Below are positions 33,243 to 45,323 of a stretch of DNA of 64,000 nucleotides, in pieces. This DNA comes from Taudactylus pleione (taxonomy: Eukaryota; Chordata; Amphibia; Anura; Myobatrachidae): assembly GCA_031769625.1 (NCBI GenBank), contig JAUIMM010000016.1:14211001-14275000 (forward strand), read 5' to 3'. Every line of letters begins with the position of its first letter. The first letter of the stretch is position 1. The notes beneath the pieces are model-generated. The model saw only the letters and a list, made by a program, of their open reading frames with translations, made no database searches and was not told the DNA's origin. The translations under genes were made by a program, and so were the position numbers.

Positions 33243-33721
33243 TAAACCTCTAACCAGTCACATGCTTACTTCTGGTCTCTGTGACAACTGCCACAGCACA
33301 ATTACTAGAGAGATCAGTAAACCGGAGGTGGTGAGAAATTATCTGCAGATCAACTACTGCTATGTAGGGATATGACAGAGGCAGTGCTAGGTCTAAAATA
33401 ATGAAACTTACAATAAAGTTTCTCTTTGTCTTTCCCAACACTTCCTTATAAAAAGCATGGCAGACATTACAAAGCATATACCTTAAATAACTATTTAATG
33501 AATGTGATGGCTCCTTTGTCAAGTGTTGCTTTTTTTTTTTAACCAGTTATTATTCAAAACGGAGCTGAAAGGTTACAGGACAACTCCACCTAACATTTAG
33601 ATTTTAGCCAGCGACAAATAGTAAAATGGTGGATCTTTCTTGTTGAAGACCCCTGTGGTTTGGGAGCTCTCCATTTGTATGTTCCATTGAAACTTCATCT
33701 TAAATTGGTACCAGCATCTAA

Positions 33722-34109
33722 ATCTGGGTACATACTAAAACGACAATGGTCAGCAGTCCAATGCGCCATCCAAGCGGCCAATTACACATTTCCCAATCAT
33801 CCGCTCGATAAGTCTGACCTCACCTCACAACTGGGCGACATTTAAAGTTGCTCGCCCAGTTTCGATGTCAGTGTCGGCGATCCCTGCTGCCAGTGTATGG
33901 GAGATTGGCAGGTCACACACACACACGCATGCAGATGCACGGATATATCTTATAGACATATAGGCATAGGCTGTGCTGCAGGACCAACCGTATAGCTCTG
34001 TGAACTACATTGTCCACAGACATATCGTGTGTACACACCCGGCGACGCACTGGCGATATATCATTTGTTGATCGAATTAACGATATAATCGACAAGTGTG
34101 TACCCAGTA
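33722..34109. mobile_element. MITE of the GTACACAC family with TAA duplication
   Basis: Left ATCTGGGTACATACTA, right AAGTGTGTACCCAGTA, flanked by TAA (33719-33721 and 34110-34112). Right arm includes CGATATATC. Its right edge is about 70 bases from the exon 4 donor. Confidence 0.8.
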
Positions 34110-34180
34110 TAAGTTACCTCATTTACTGCTGAAAGCACATTAGATAAACCACTTTGAACGTAACACAGCCACTCTTGTAC

Positions 34181-34319
34181 CTTTTTATCTCCCTGCTTTC
34201 TCCGGCGCAGACCTGGCCTGTAGTCATCTCCAAAGCGTAGGAAATAGTAGTATGAAACAAGCCTCTCTATAGGATCCCTTATTACATTTATATAAATAGG
34301 TTTTTTCTTCACGCCAAAT
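34181..34319 (-). CDS. HS2ST1: HS2ST1 exon 4
   Basis: Acceptor TATTTCAG then A-TTT-GGC; 139 bases complete Lys-150 and encode residues 151-196, then GTACAA. Readable: [28 protein letters not shown] and R-R-R-K-Q-G-D-K-K. The R-D-P-I-E-R-L segment, with the following serine, is the known 3'-phosphate-binding motif for the sulfate donor PAPS. The basic R-R-R-K cluster contributes to binding heparan sulfate. Identical to mammalian HS2ST1 as I know it. Confidence 0.98.
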
Positions 34320-35018
34320 CTGAAATACGGAAAAAAGAAATTGTAAATGTCTCCACAAGAAAAAAAAAAATGCACTGAGCGAAAACAGCAAAGTAACGGT
34401 CAGCACTCCCCCTGATACTAAACTACATCTGCCATGGTGATTAGACGCCAAGCACCTGAGCACCACCACGGGAGGCAGATCAGCAACTGTAGTGCTAAAT
34501 ATCACCTAGACCTGCATTATAGCAAAGGCTGGCTGGGGATGGTCAGGGGGTGCCGTTTAGCAAAAGCTGAAATGCTGAAGGCTAATAAAAGACAGGACTT
34601 TTTGTTAGGAAACAAATGCAGGGTTTGTTTAATCTGTGCATTCGCCTGCTAACTCTAATATCTGAGGAAATGCAGAGATTAAACCCCACATTTCCATAGT
34701 CTCAAGTTTGTTTAGCTATAAAATCTTTCAACACAAGGGGTCGGGTGAAACATTTCTGTATGTTTTACAAATAGACCAAAGAATAAACATGCAGGAGATA
34801 CTCAGAACAAAAACTCAGGATGTTTAACAAGATATATTTAACAAAATTAAGTTATTATTCTATTGGTAATTTAAGCTCTCAGCATGGGTGCACACTACAG
34901 GGTGACGTTCCTTAATGAGAAGTGGCTCTGCTTAGGCTCTAAATTATCCTGCAAAGATTTGCAGCCACATTGAACTAGCAGGAAAGGAAGAAGTTACAAT
35001 GACTAATAAAAATCTTAC

Positions 35019-35104
35019 TTTGCAAAGTCCAAATAGGAAATATGTCCATGGTAGAAGCCTGGTTTCATCTCCCTCCATGAACTTACATTCTTGACAAATC
35101 GCAT
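35019..35104 (-). CDS. HS2ST1: HS2ST1 exon 3
   Basis: Acceptor TTTTTTCCAG then ATGCGATTTG; 86 bases encode residues 122-149 and two bases of Lys-150, then GTAAGA. Readable: M-R-F-V-K-N-V-S-S-W-R-E-M-K-P-G-F-Y-H-G-H-I-S-Y. The F-Y-H-G-H piece carries His-140 and His-142; His-142 is the known catalytic base for 2-O transfer. An N-x-S glycosylation site is visible (N-V-S). The short exon is separated from exon 4 by only 699 bases. Confidence 0.98.
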
Positions 35105-35552
35105 CTGGAAAAAACATAAGGATTATAAGATCAAAATAGTCGTCAGGCAGAATGTAAACAGTTTGGGCTATGGAAATTGGTTTCAGCTCAATCACACAAG
35201 TTTGTATAAAAAGAATACATATATAGGAGTTGATCATAACGTGTTTCACTGGAAATTTTACACGTAATGACATCGCACCTGACTGCTGCCAGACAATTTG
35301 GATATGAACCATTATGGCGCCTGTCAGCCCCAGGTGAGCAATGTGATGTCATTTGTCTAACCTGCACCCAGCAGGAAAAAAGTTTTTTAGAAGTCTTGTA
35401 ATATGGGGAATCTGCTATCATTACTAGGGATGTGCAGGCTCGGATAGGTTCGAGTTTGCACGCCGAGTTCGGATTTTTCCCTCCAAAAAAAAGGAACTCA
35501 GAAAGAGGCAAAACGTCATCTTGCATGGACAAACATCATCATTCCTGGACAA

Positions 35553-35730
35553 AGTCACTTCACTTTTTCCAGATCACTTCCCAGGTGCACAGGTGTATTC
35601 ATTACTCACTGACACATTTTAAAAGATCCACAGGTGGAGCGAATTACTGCACTTGTGATTCTCTGAGGAGACCTGGAAAACTTGCACTGTTTGGGGTCCT
35701 GAGAACTGAGTTTGAGAACCTGTGCTCTAG
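35553..35730. mobile_element. hAT-like MITE, left-truncated
   Basis: CAGGTGCACAGGTGTATTCATTACTCACTGACACATTTTAAAAGATCCACAGGTGG-type interior and the right end GGGGTCCTGAGAACTGAGTTTGAGAACCTGTG match the copy at 57481-57685. The left inverted end is not recognisable. A fragment of another frog-type repeat (TACTAGGGATGTGCAGGCTC) lies just upstream at about 35425-35480. Confidence 0.65.
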
Positions 35731-35737
35731 ACTAATG

Positions 35738-36501
35738 GGGGATTCAATTGTTTGTACCTCCCGTCTAAACCGCATTGGACATAATTCAATTGTTTTGCGC
35801 GACCTGCCCCCGAGGCTGCACCTCCTGAGGTAAGAGCAGAAATTTACATAAAGTAGGGTTTTGGGGCTGGTCGAGAGTGCAGATCGTGTTATGACTGCAA
35901 TGCATCCGGGACTTAGCTCAGGAAAAGCTGCTTAACATGGCTAATCCCATGCGAGAAAGGGTCTAGTTGCGTATACAATTGTATAGCTCCCGTGCAATTT
36001 AGGAGAGCGCTACGGGAGGTACAAACAATTGAAGCTACCCCAAAGAGAATCCACTCAGTAACATAGGACGACCAAACAAGGGGGTTTGGGAACTTTTGTC
36101 TATTTTCATTATTTTAAAGTTGTTGCAAACTGTACAACAATTTGTTTTAAATGAAGGTTCTCTTGAGATCATGGGGGGGGGGGGGATTAGTAATGGGCAC
36201 CCAACTGTGTAATTCAATTACTGCGCCAAACAGGCGCGAGTGCCACAGGTGCCCGGATTTCTGCTTGCAGCCTCCTGAGGAGACTAGCAGAAAATCGGTA
36301 AAAAGTCGGTAGTTTGGGGAGCTCTATCCAGGGCTTTAGACAGGTTTAGCCCCTTTTCAAGGTTAAGCCTGGTACATTTGGGCACGACAAGCATGATAAG
36401 TAATGGGCGCGCTCTGCACTCTCGCCAGATCGGAGCAACAATTGAAATGCTCCGGACGCCCATTGCTAACGGGCGCACATAATACAATTGAATTCTCCCC
36501 C
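35738..36501. mobile_element. Harbinger-like MITE (GGGGATTCAATTG ends)
   Basis: Left GGGGATTCAATTGTTTGTAC, right inverse CAATTGAATTCTCCCCC; ATG occurs on both sides (35735-35737 and 36502-36504), a 3-bp duplication. An internal inverted copy of GTACCTCCCG / CGGGAGGTACAAACAATTGAA occurs at about 35756 and 36014-36034. 764 bp, non-coding. Confidence 0.7.
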
Positions 36502-36504
36502 ATG

Positions 36505-37460
36505 AGAAGTTTTCTGATTAGATGACAAAAAATATATTCATGAATACTTTTGCAATGATGCTAATAGCACTTAGGATTCCAGCGAAGTAACAATTAATGA
36601 AAGTAATTAGACTTTTTTTTTAATTGAGATAAATGTGTGATGCACCCCACCAAAATGTCTGTTCTCAAAGCTGAATAAGTGAAATGAAAATCATAAAAGG
36701 TTATATTTTCATTGTAGGCAATACATTAAAGAAACTTGAATGAATGTTTGCTATATGGAAATAGGGTAGTAGGAGATAACTAAAATCTACCCACCACCCC
36801 CTTTTAACCATGAACCAGACAATTTTAGCAGAGATCAAAACTGTAGAAAGTTAGTATCCTGTCATACAAGAAAATATGGTCCCTTCCCAGCAATAATACA
36901 ATGAATCTTCACCACCCTACAGAGATCTAGTACCATGAATGACATTTCCCATGTTTGTAGACATTTCCAAAGTGCATTTCAGATAATATTTTTTGGACAG
37001 GTTCAATGGAGACTACTGACACTTTTACAGCATAGAATAAAACACTTCCTCTAGATGAAAATCTGATGATTTCTGTTAGATAAATGCTTATACTCAAGAA
37101 TGTTTCCTCAAACGTATATATATTCTTTGGTGCAGGAAGACAGACAACAATATGTAGAATAAGAACATGTAGTACAGTAATCTAGATTCTAAAATCCCAC
37201 AAGCAGGGACCTCTCCCCTCTATGTATTTATGTCATCATTTATATATGTAAAATTATGTTCTTGTTTGTACCATTTTGTGCCCTTGAACGTTGTAGTTTT
37301 ACCCTAGTTGCGCATGTGTGTAAGTTGCACTGCCAATCTGCAGCGATTAAATTGCAATTACGCTCTCAGAGTACCAATCACTTGCAAAGTGAGTGACAGG
37401 TAGTCAGCGTTTGGAGAGGTAATGTGGGATGCTAGAGAATCGCTGGCATGTCAGATAGTT
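36505..37460 (-). other. Intron 2 stretch without recognisable features
   Basis: A/T-rich intronic DNA; no gene or repeat family recognised. Confidence 0.5.
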
Positions 37461-37990
37461 TAAAAGAACAAATAGTGAAGGGAATTTGTGCTAAAAATAA
37501 TTACCCGAATAACCGGGAACGTGCTAAAAATTTGGAATTTTTATTACATCCAAATAACAAAGATAATACATACTTTCACATAATTCAAATAAATACAATG
37601 GACAAATTAAGGGCTGATCCCTCAGCCTCAGATCCCACCCGTATCTGAAGAAGGGTTTATTGGAACCCTAAACATGTTGCATGGACTGCTTGCTGCCTAC
37701 ACCTGGGGGACTCTTATCTACAGCCTTTAGGACTCACCCACTTTCTGCGGTGGTGCCGAGCTACCTAGCCCGGGACCCTTTTGCTCTGCTAGCATTAGCC
37801 CACCGCAGCATCCACTTATGGTGAGAGGCTGAGGGATCACCCCTTCATTTGTCCATTGTATTTAGTTGAATAATGTGAAAGTAAGTTTTATCTTTAAAAA
37901 CGTTTCCGGTTATTCGGGTATCTATTATTGGAATTTCCATTTGTCTTTTTAGCACCAATCCCCTTCACAATTTGTACTTTTATTCCATTG
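37460..37990. repeat. Foldback (long inverted repeat) element
   Basis: ACAAATAGTGAAGGGAATTTG and ACCCGAATAACCGG near 37469-37520 are inverse to CCGGTTATTCGGGT and CCCCTTCACAATTTGT near 37906-37975. GGACAAATTAAGGGCTGATCCCTCAGCC near 37600 is inverse to GGCTGAGGGATCACCCCTTCATTTGTCC near 37827. Arms are about 170 bp with a unique centre of about 190 bp that includes GAAGAAGGGTTTATTGGAACCC. Non-coding. Confidence 0.7.
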
Positions 37991-38203
37991 ATTTTGAAAA
38001 CTGATGTTTCTTTTCTTATTGGTGTTGTGGGAGCTGCTTTAAATCCAATTTATTGCGCATTTATATTGTATCTTTTCACTATTACATTTTACCTATGTCA
38101 GACGGTTAGGGGCATCCATAAATTAGCCATTGCGTTATCGCTCACAGCAGGAGAGCCCTCTCAGTGTTTGGAGAGCTGCTATGTCTGCGACAGTTTAGAC
38201 TTA

Positions 38204-38460
38204 AGGCGCTTATACACTAGACGATATAAATGGATGATTGAACGATAGCTACATCGTTATCATTCATCGTCCGCATTATCGTGCAGTGGATATGCCGGGA
38301 ATGACCAGCGAAGCGCTCCCGCTGGTCGTCGTCGGTCATCGCCTGAACATACTGCCCATCCTGACGATATCATTCAGTGTGGGCACAATATCCACTGCAC
38401 AGTATAATGAACGATTACGATATCGTTATCATTCATTTATCGTGTAGTGGATATGCCCCT
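38204..38460. mobile_element. MITE of the GTACACAC family with TTA duplication
   Basis: AGGCGCTTATACACTAGACGAT at the left and ATCGTGTAGTGGATATGCCCCT at the right, flanked by TTA (38201-38203 and 38461-38463). Internal ATCGTTATCATTCAT repeats are inverted. It seems inserted in a larger decayed repeat whose right end CTGAATCAGGCCC lies at about 38623. Confidence 0.8.
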
Positions 38461-38639
38461 TTACTCAGAAGCCGTCTGATCGGAGTTCAATGTTTCCGGT
38501 TTTGTACGTGAGCGGTGGATGTCAGATGATTTCTGTGGGCGTCTCTAAGCACTGGATGGAGAGTGGCTAATTACCCTATTTTCACAAAGATCACAGCTGC
38601 GATGGCATTTGTGTCCACATCTGAATCAGGCCCACTGTA

Positions 38640-39113
38640 TACTGACATCAGATCATAAACTGAGCAAACACTGTACACCGACATGAGACCATACACTGCC
38701 CAAACACTTTACACAGACCTTACTCTGACTGCACTTGTGCACAGACATCAGACCATACACTGATCAAACATGAAAATGCTAAGAGGACCTCACAATACTA
38801 GAACACTGTATTTTAATTTAATAACATTACCAATAGGTACAGTTTCAGGAAAGTACAGATATGCCTACCTACATCCTTGTCGCTGGTACGGCAAATCGGG
38901 CCCACGAGCGGATACACGCACTGCGTTCGCACCTGTGCCTCCATAGGAATGCATGGTGTGATCGCAGTACGCGCCATAGCATACTGTAGTGTATGCAGGC
39001 ACACGCTTGTTGCGCGATCAGCAACAATGTAACTGGGTGCATCTGTAAAAGACATTATTTCAAGTAGGTTGGTTATCAACTGTTGGTAAAAACTATGCTT
39101 TTACTAGTGTTTG

Positions 39114-39155
<42 letters not shown>

Positions 39156-39790
39156 TTTTACGCCAATAAAATCCAAATCCTGATTTATGGTATTGGGACA
39201 TATCACAATAACATTTCACATGTACATGTCACAATAGGGCATTGCCATGCCACTCTCTGCAGAGCATTGGTTAATGTGACAGGACTCCCAACCATAAGAA
39301 TTTAATAAAAGGTGCCTAAGCCAGGTCACAAAAGGTGAGAAACTCCCTCAAATCGGGAAGGCATGAGGGAAAGAGGATTTAACCTATTGGTTTTAAACAT
39401 TGAATACCTAGTTTCACCTGTGGTCAGGAGCAGCAGTGACACAGCAGCGTCTGTTGGGGGGCGATGCATGCTTTGTTAACTTACAAGCACAAGGGAGTGG
39501 GGTGCTTTCCTAATCTTGTTTTATATGCAGATATGCAGGTGTGCACTCAACAGCAGTGGGAAACCGACTTTAAGGCTTTGGTCAATGAAAAAGCATCAAG
39601 TCTGTAACAACTACATATACCGAAACCAATAAATAGGAAAACATTCTGCCCAAACGGCCATTGTGCTGGCAAGGAAGTAGCAGACGGTCTACTTCTGACT
39701 AATGCTGCAGGAAACTAATGAAAACTAATTGAGAGCAGTTCGACATGGAAGCTAAGAATTCTGAGGGGAGGATGGAAAGAGTTCTATGCA
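38640..39790 (-). other. Intron 2 stretch with a (TA)n microsatellite
   Basis: An uninterrupted (TA)n run occupies about 39117-39151. CAGACATCAGACCATACACTG-like imperfect repeats lie at 38640-38760. Otherwise nothing recognised. Confidence 0.55.
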
Positions 39791-39794
39791 CTCA

Positions 39795-40045
39795 GGCCCT
39801 GATTCAGAACCGGACGCTCTGAAAGAGCGCTTGCTCTGAATCAGGGCGTTTTTTTTTTTGTGCGGCCTCATGGCCGCTCGCATAGCTGTGGGTGACCGGC
39901 CAGCTTGCGACGAGACCCTTGTGGTAGGGTCTCGTGGCCGCAAGCCCCAGGGAGATTTCAGCTCTAACAGAGCCGAAATCTCTCCACTGACACTCAACAT
40001 CGACAGCTCGCCCCCTTTGGTGCGAGACCCGGAGCGACAGATTGC
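39795..40045. mobile_element. Multi-hairpin MITE, right part missing
   Basis: Starts GGCCCTGATTCAGA, like the element at 61018. It contains consecutive small inverted repeats: GCTCTGAAAGAGC, GAGACCCTTGTGGTAGGGTCTC, GATTTCAGCTCTAACAGAGCCGAAATC. The right terminus is lost at about 40045, where a decayed Harbinger-like element begins. Confidence 0.6.
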
Positions 40046-40785
40046 CCCTCTAATCGCCGTATTCAATTCCAAAACACGCCAAAACGCAACCCAGTGAAAA
40101 GTACTGTCAGAATTGGGGAAATCAGCCTGACACCCCCTAAAGGATGCACTAACATTGGGTCTCAATTTACATGCCGCCAAATAGCCCTAATAAAGCTATT
40201 TGGGGTACTTAATGTGTCAATTTCTTCTAATTAGTGTCTTTGCACTAGTGGTGAAGAATAGCATTAAGCATTTTTTGGGGTTAAAACAAGTAGTCCTGTC
40301 AAATTTGGGGTACATGAAAATGTGTGGAAGCATGGTTTAAAGTTGCTAAAGTAAAGTTTAAAAAGACTTAAAAAACGCACCTGCAAACCAAAAAACACCT
40401 CACCCCTACTTGCAGACCCCCCAAGAGTCTATAGAGCTAGTTTTTAAGTTTGTACACCCACATTGCACTTTTTCGCCCACATTTTCTAAGTAATTTTTTG
40501 GGGTGTCTTCCCCTATTTTTTTTTTTTTGTACAGTTATCATTTGGGGGGCTGTCCCAAGGGTGCAGAATGGTTTTCCACCTTTGCACCCCAAAATAGCGA
40601 TTTTGCACTTTTTTTCGACACCTATTCATAGGCGAATCTTTTTTGCCTATTACAATACATCGCGTTTTCGCGTACGTGAAAAGTGTTTGCAATTGAATAT
40701 GGAGATAAGTTTCCACCGGCGAAAAGTTGCAATCGGCGATACTTTTTTGCGGATTTCGACTTTTCGCGACTAATTGAATACAGTG
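40046..40785. mobile_element. Harbinger-like non-autonomous element, left-truncated copy
   Basis: CGTATTCAATTCCAAAACACGCCAAAACG, the G-rich T-tract centre around 40490-40560, TTGCACCCCAAAATAGCGATTTTGCAC and the right end CGACTAATTGAATAC all match the element at 50047-50903 in the same order. The first about 110 bases of that element are missing. No transposase. Confidence 0.7.
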
Positions 40786-41019
40786 TTACAGGTTCTAATC
40801 ACCTTATTTGCAGTTCCTATAATCACGTTTTCATAAATGCCTCCTACTCTTGTCCTCAGAGTGATTAAAATTCTATAGTAACAGTGTTAATTAATGAGAT
40901 TGCCATTACAGCAGGATAGACACTTTCTCCAAGCAATGAAATTAGTTAGGCCAGTGGAACTAACCCATGTCTGGCTGGTGTGATTATAAAGCATTTTCCT
41001 ATATTGGCTGGCAGACTTA

Positions 41020-41365
41020 AGCTGGCCACACACAGCGATATTTTACCCAATCTGGCCGATTTTGACACATTGGAACGACAGATCGTGTTAAATATGACCA
41101 AATCCTGAGTAAATCGTGAGTCCCCACTCACGATGCGATACGCGTCCCTGCTGGTCGCACATCGCATCGTCAGATCTGCTGTGCAGTAGGGCAGATCTGA
41201 CAATCTAGGAGGCGATGCACTGTGAAAGTCTGACTGCCGGAGAGATCGTATGAAGATTGGACACCAAATTGTGTACAGATCGTGTGCAGAGCTGCCGGGG
41301 AGAGTTTCAAGGGAAATCGTACACATCGGCTGATCGTGTGCAGATCGCCATGTGTGTGGCCAGCA
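41020..41365. mobile_element. MITE with AGCTGGCCACACACAG ends and TTA duplication
   Basis: Left AGCTGGCCACACACAGCGAT, right ATCGCCATGTGTGTGGCCAGCA, flanked by TTA (41017-41019 and 41366-41368). Internal GCAGATCTGACA-type inverted repeats. Non-coding. Confidence 0.8.
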
Positions 41366-41368
41366 TTA

Positions 41369-43267
41369 CACAGCGGAGCACAGTTCTTGTAAAAACCCAA
41401 CAGTGTATTCTACCATAATCTGATGTAGGTTATACCCTAGTGGCAGTACACTGCATCTTATTTTAGCCATATATTAAGACTGTCATGGTCTCCAGCGGAA
41501 GGGCCACAACAAAGACAGCCTCATCTTGTAACAATCACAATTTTCATGTGATGCCTTAATACACGTTATTATTGCTATTAAAAATTAGAGAGACAATATA
41601 GAAGCTCACCCCAGATGAAAGAATGCTGCAACATAAACATGTATGCACATACTTCTGATATTTGATAGACTGACAGAATTCTAGATATATCAGTAATCAA
41701 ATGAGGAAATTCTGCATTCTGCAGATGACTGTGTAAAAATATCTGCAATGTAAGAGGTTCACCGTTTGTGGATTCAGACCAAAAAGTGATCAGAATCAGT
41801 AAATTCGGTTGTCCCGTATTTTGGATTTCAGCGACCAAACGGGGCTGTAGATTGCTAGTGTATTGTCTCTATCAGCCGTTTTGCTGATAGAACAATCTTA
41901 TTTACATGTGACTAGTAAACGGACGACCCTTTGAGATGAAGTATGAGCACTTTCATATCTTGGATGAAAAAGATCTGCAAACCCCTAAAATACATCGGAA
42001 GTGTATGGGCCATATTGGTGGATTGGAGAACTGTAAAATTGGGGGGGAGGGGAAGAAACCCAGAATCGGTGAATCGTTTTATTGTGATTGCTGATTTATG
42101 GGCCCCATAACACTTGCTAATGTATGACTATATAGACAGTGTTGTTTTCTGACCATATACAGAACACAAATATTATGTATAAATGTTAAGCATTAATTTC
42201 CATGCCTTTGCAGTTTAGTCCAAATAAAGTCGGTAAACAAAAATGGAAAGTTTATTTTGTGTATGGATGGATTTAGCAAGGAGTACAAACCATCAATGTC
42301 CAGTCAAATTGTAGCAAATTAGGAATTTTTATGGGTTATCAAATAAAAAAAATATTCCAGATTCACATTAATATTTTCAGTTAAATGGATAATTTTATTT
42401 TTCTTTAAGCAATGTATTTTCGCATTTTTCTTCCTAAGTATTTCTGACAACCGATGTTAGTATGCTACAAATATTCTAGGTGTGAATGCAGCCATGGCTC
42501 TCATGGAACACAGGTCTGTTGCAGGGAATAGTAATGGCAGGAAATCATTAACCTTCCTTTTTTGCTGTGCAGTTGTAGTACAAGTCAGAGACTAGGTGCA
42601 AAACCCTAGGTTCACACCTCCGAGCAAGTTCGGTCTGCAGAGCTGAGAATGTCAGATCAGTAAATCCTCGGCTGGATTTTACGCACAGCTGGGGGCTGTA
42701 CACTTGAAAGGTATTTTTTTTATTTTTTATACAGAACATCCAGGCATTTCAACAACACATTGCTCTCCCACTGCGTTGCCAAACTCCTGTTCTATAAAAA
42801 AATAATGGATGACATACATAAGCAAACTATTTCATAATAGTTCTTTATGAACATATCCAAGACTTGCAGTCTCTTCAGTTTATAAGAGTCCTTAATGAAC
42901 CTCTGATGAAACACTTTGGATATTACACTATTTATACTACGCCACTTCAAGTTTTATAACTACATTTCTAAGGAAAGGTCCAAAACATATCTGATAATAA
43001 CTCGTTATATTGCTGTAATACTGAACTCTCCAGCACCGCAATGTCTTTAATATAAATGACAGTCGTATGTTTTAGGTTTAGATTATATGCTCTAATCATC
43101 TACTAGTAACAGTCAGAAATGCGCCATCATTACACTGCCATATAGGATAATAGAACAATAGTCGTGGCATTTTTATATATAAACGGTGGAGATCTGTACA
43201 CAATAATATTAGTGAATACAAGAACAAAACAGAATATGTGCAAATCAAGGTTTTCAACCATTAAACA
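41369..43267 (-). other. Intron 2 stretch without recognisable features
   Basis: A/T-rich; short frames (for example 42548-42739 minus) show no domain. No structural RNA or repeat family recognised. Confidence 0.5.
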
Positions 43268-43461
43268 TACAGATTTGTCCTCATACACCTAGCCTCAATA
43301 TGCCATGCGGCGCGAGATGCCTAGAGTGAGTTAGCCGCCAGGCCCTATGCATTTCGCCTTGCGACAAGTGTCTTGCGCCTAAAAATGTATCCTAGTCGAA
43401 ATTGGATGTGAGAAACCGCTTCACGAGACAGCACTGAAAAATTTCATACGTGACACTTGTA

Positions 43462-45323
43462 CAGTCTGGTGCATAAATATTTGGACATTGACAGAATTTT
43501 CATATTTTGGCCTCTATTCACCACCACAATGGCTTTGAAATGAAACAAACAAGATGTGCTTTAACTGCAGACTTTCAGATTTAATTTGAGGGTAATTACA
43601 TCCAAATCAGGTGAACGGTGTAGGAATTACGACGGTTTCTATAAGTGCCTCCCACTTTTTAAGGGGCCAAAAGTAATGGGACAAACTAAACAATCCTAAA
43701 TCTAACTTTCACTTTTTAATATTTTGTTGCAAATCCTTTGCAGGCAATTACAGCCTGAAGTCTGGAACGCATAGACATCACCAGACGCTGGGTTTCATCC
43801 CTGGTGATGCTCTGCCAGGCCTCTAGCTGCAAATGTCTTCAGTTCCTGCTTGTTCTTGGTGCATTTTCCCTTCAGTTTTGTCTTCATCAAGTGAAATGCA
43901 TGCTCAATCGGATTCAGGTCAGGGGATTGACTTGGCCATTGCATAACATTCCACTTTTTAGCCTTAAAAAACTTTTCGGTTGCTTTTGCAGTATGCTTTG
44001 GGTCATTGTCCATCTGCACTGTGAAGCGCCGTCCAATGAGTTCTGAAGCATTTGACTGAATATGAGCTTATAATATTGCCCGAAAAACTTCAGAATTCAT
44101 TCTGCTGCTTTTGTCTGCAGTCACATCATCAATAAATACAAGGGAACCAGTTCCATTGGCCGCCATACATTCCCACGCCATGACACTACCACCACCATGC
44201 TTCACTGATGAGGTGGTATGTTTTGGATCATAGAGAGCTGCCAAAATCACATAGGGACCAGACAATGCCAGCTTGTAAGTTCTCAGATACGGAGTGCAAG
44301 CTCCAGAAGTTCATAGGGAGTCAAGGTGTAGTCCAGAAGAAGTCCAGTTCTGAGGTCCAGTGGGAGACTGGAATCGTTCCACTTGTTTGTAGAGTACTCT
44401 GATTCGTTCCACTTGTTTTGGGGCCCTGCTTGCTACTAGAGCAGTTCCTTTCCTTCTCCATACTCTTCTCTTCCCATCACTCTGGTACAAGTTGATCTTT
44501 GTCCCATCTGTCCATAGGATGTTGTTCCAGAACTGTAATGGCTTTTTTAGATGTTGTTTGGCAAACTCTAATCTGGTCTTCCTGTGTTTGAGGCTCACCA
44601 ATGGTTTATTACATCTTGTGGTGAACCCTCTATATTCACTCTTGTGAAGTCTTCTCTTGATTGTTGACTTTGACACATATACACCTACCTCCTGGAGAGT
44701 GTTCTTGATTTGGCCAACTGTTGTGAAGGGGTTTTTCTTCACCAGGGAAATAATTCTTCTGTCGTCCACCACAGTTGTTTTCAGTGGTCTTCCGGGTCTT
44801 TTGGTGTTGCTGAGCTCTCCGATGAGTTCTTTCTTTTTAAGAATGTTCCAAACACTTGATTTGGCCACGCCTAATGTTTTTGCTATCTCTCTGATGGGTT
44901 TGTTTTGATTTTTCAGCCTAATGATGGCTTGCTTCACTGATAGTGACAGCTCTTTGGATCTCATATTGAGAGTCGACAGCAACTGATTCCAAATGCAAAT
45001 GTCATACCTAGAATCAACTCCAGACCTTTTACCTGCTTAATTGATAATGAAATAACGAGGGAATAGCCCACACCTGTCCATGAAATAGCTTTTGAGTTGA
45101 TAGTCCCATTACTTTTGGCCCCTTAAAAAGTGGGAGGCACTTATAGAAACAGTTGTAATTCCTACACTGTTCACCTGATTTGGATGTAATTACCCTCAAA
45201 TTAAATCTGAAAGTCTGCAGTTAAAGCACATCTTGTTTGTTTCATTTAAAAGCCATTGTGGTGGTGAATAGAGGCCAAAATATGAAAATTCTGTCAATGT
45301 CCCAATATTTATGCACCTGACTG
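43462..45323 (-). mobile_element. Tc1-like transposon, copy 2 (with a foreign-looking insert)
   Basis: Ends CAGTCTGGTGCATAAATATT and (inverse) CAGTCAGGTGCATAAATATT, flanked by TA. 1862 bp, close to the size of complete relatives. It differs from copy 1 by about 210 extra bases at roughly 44236-44444 and retains the full left part of the transposase and the flanking non-coding arms. Confidence 0.9.
43795..44982 (-). pseudogene. Tc1-like transposase (copy 2, disrupted)
   Basis: Translation from 44982 leftward gives about 175 codons of transposase: a helix-turn-helix (S-V-K-Q-A-I-I-R-L, I-A-K-T-L-G-V-A-K-S-S-V), the G-R-P-L-K AT-hook-like motif, S-K-S-T-I-K-R-R-L, and the catalytic first Asp in I-L-W-T-D-G-T-K-I. 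The frame then enters an unrelated segment (44236-44444) and ends. The remaining catalytic part is in pieces 44265-44068 and 44019-43795, with Q-M-D-N-D-P-K-H-T-A (second Asp) and S-P-D-L-N-P-I-E (third acidic residue). The D-D-E set is present but the gene is broken by the insert and a frameshift near 44070. Confidence 0.9.

Larger units (their letters stand above)
32713..34180 (-). other. HS2ST1 intron 4
   Basis: GT at 34180-34179 and AG at 32714-32713 on the minus strand. It holds MITEs at 33143-33242 and 33722-34109 and short simple repeats ((ATT)n near 32889-32907, (AC)n near 33915). The remainder, including 33250-33715, has no visible gene. Confidence 0.8.
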
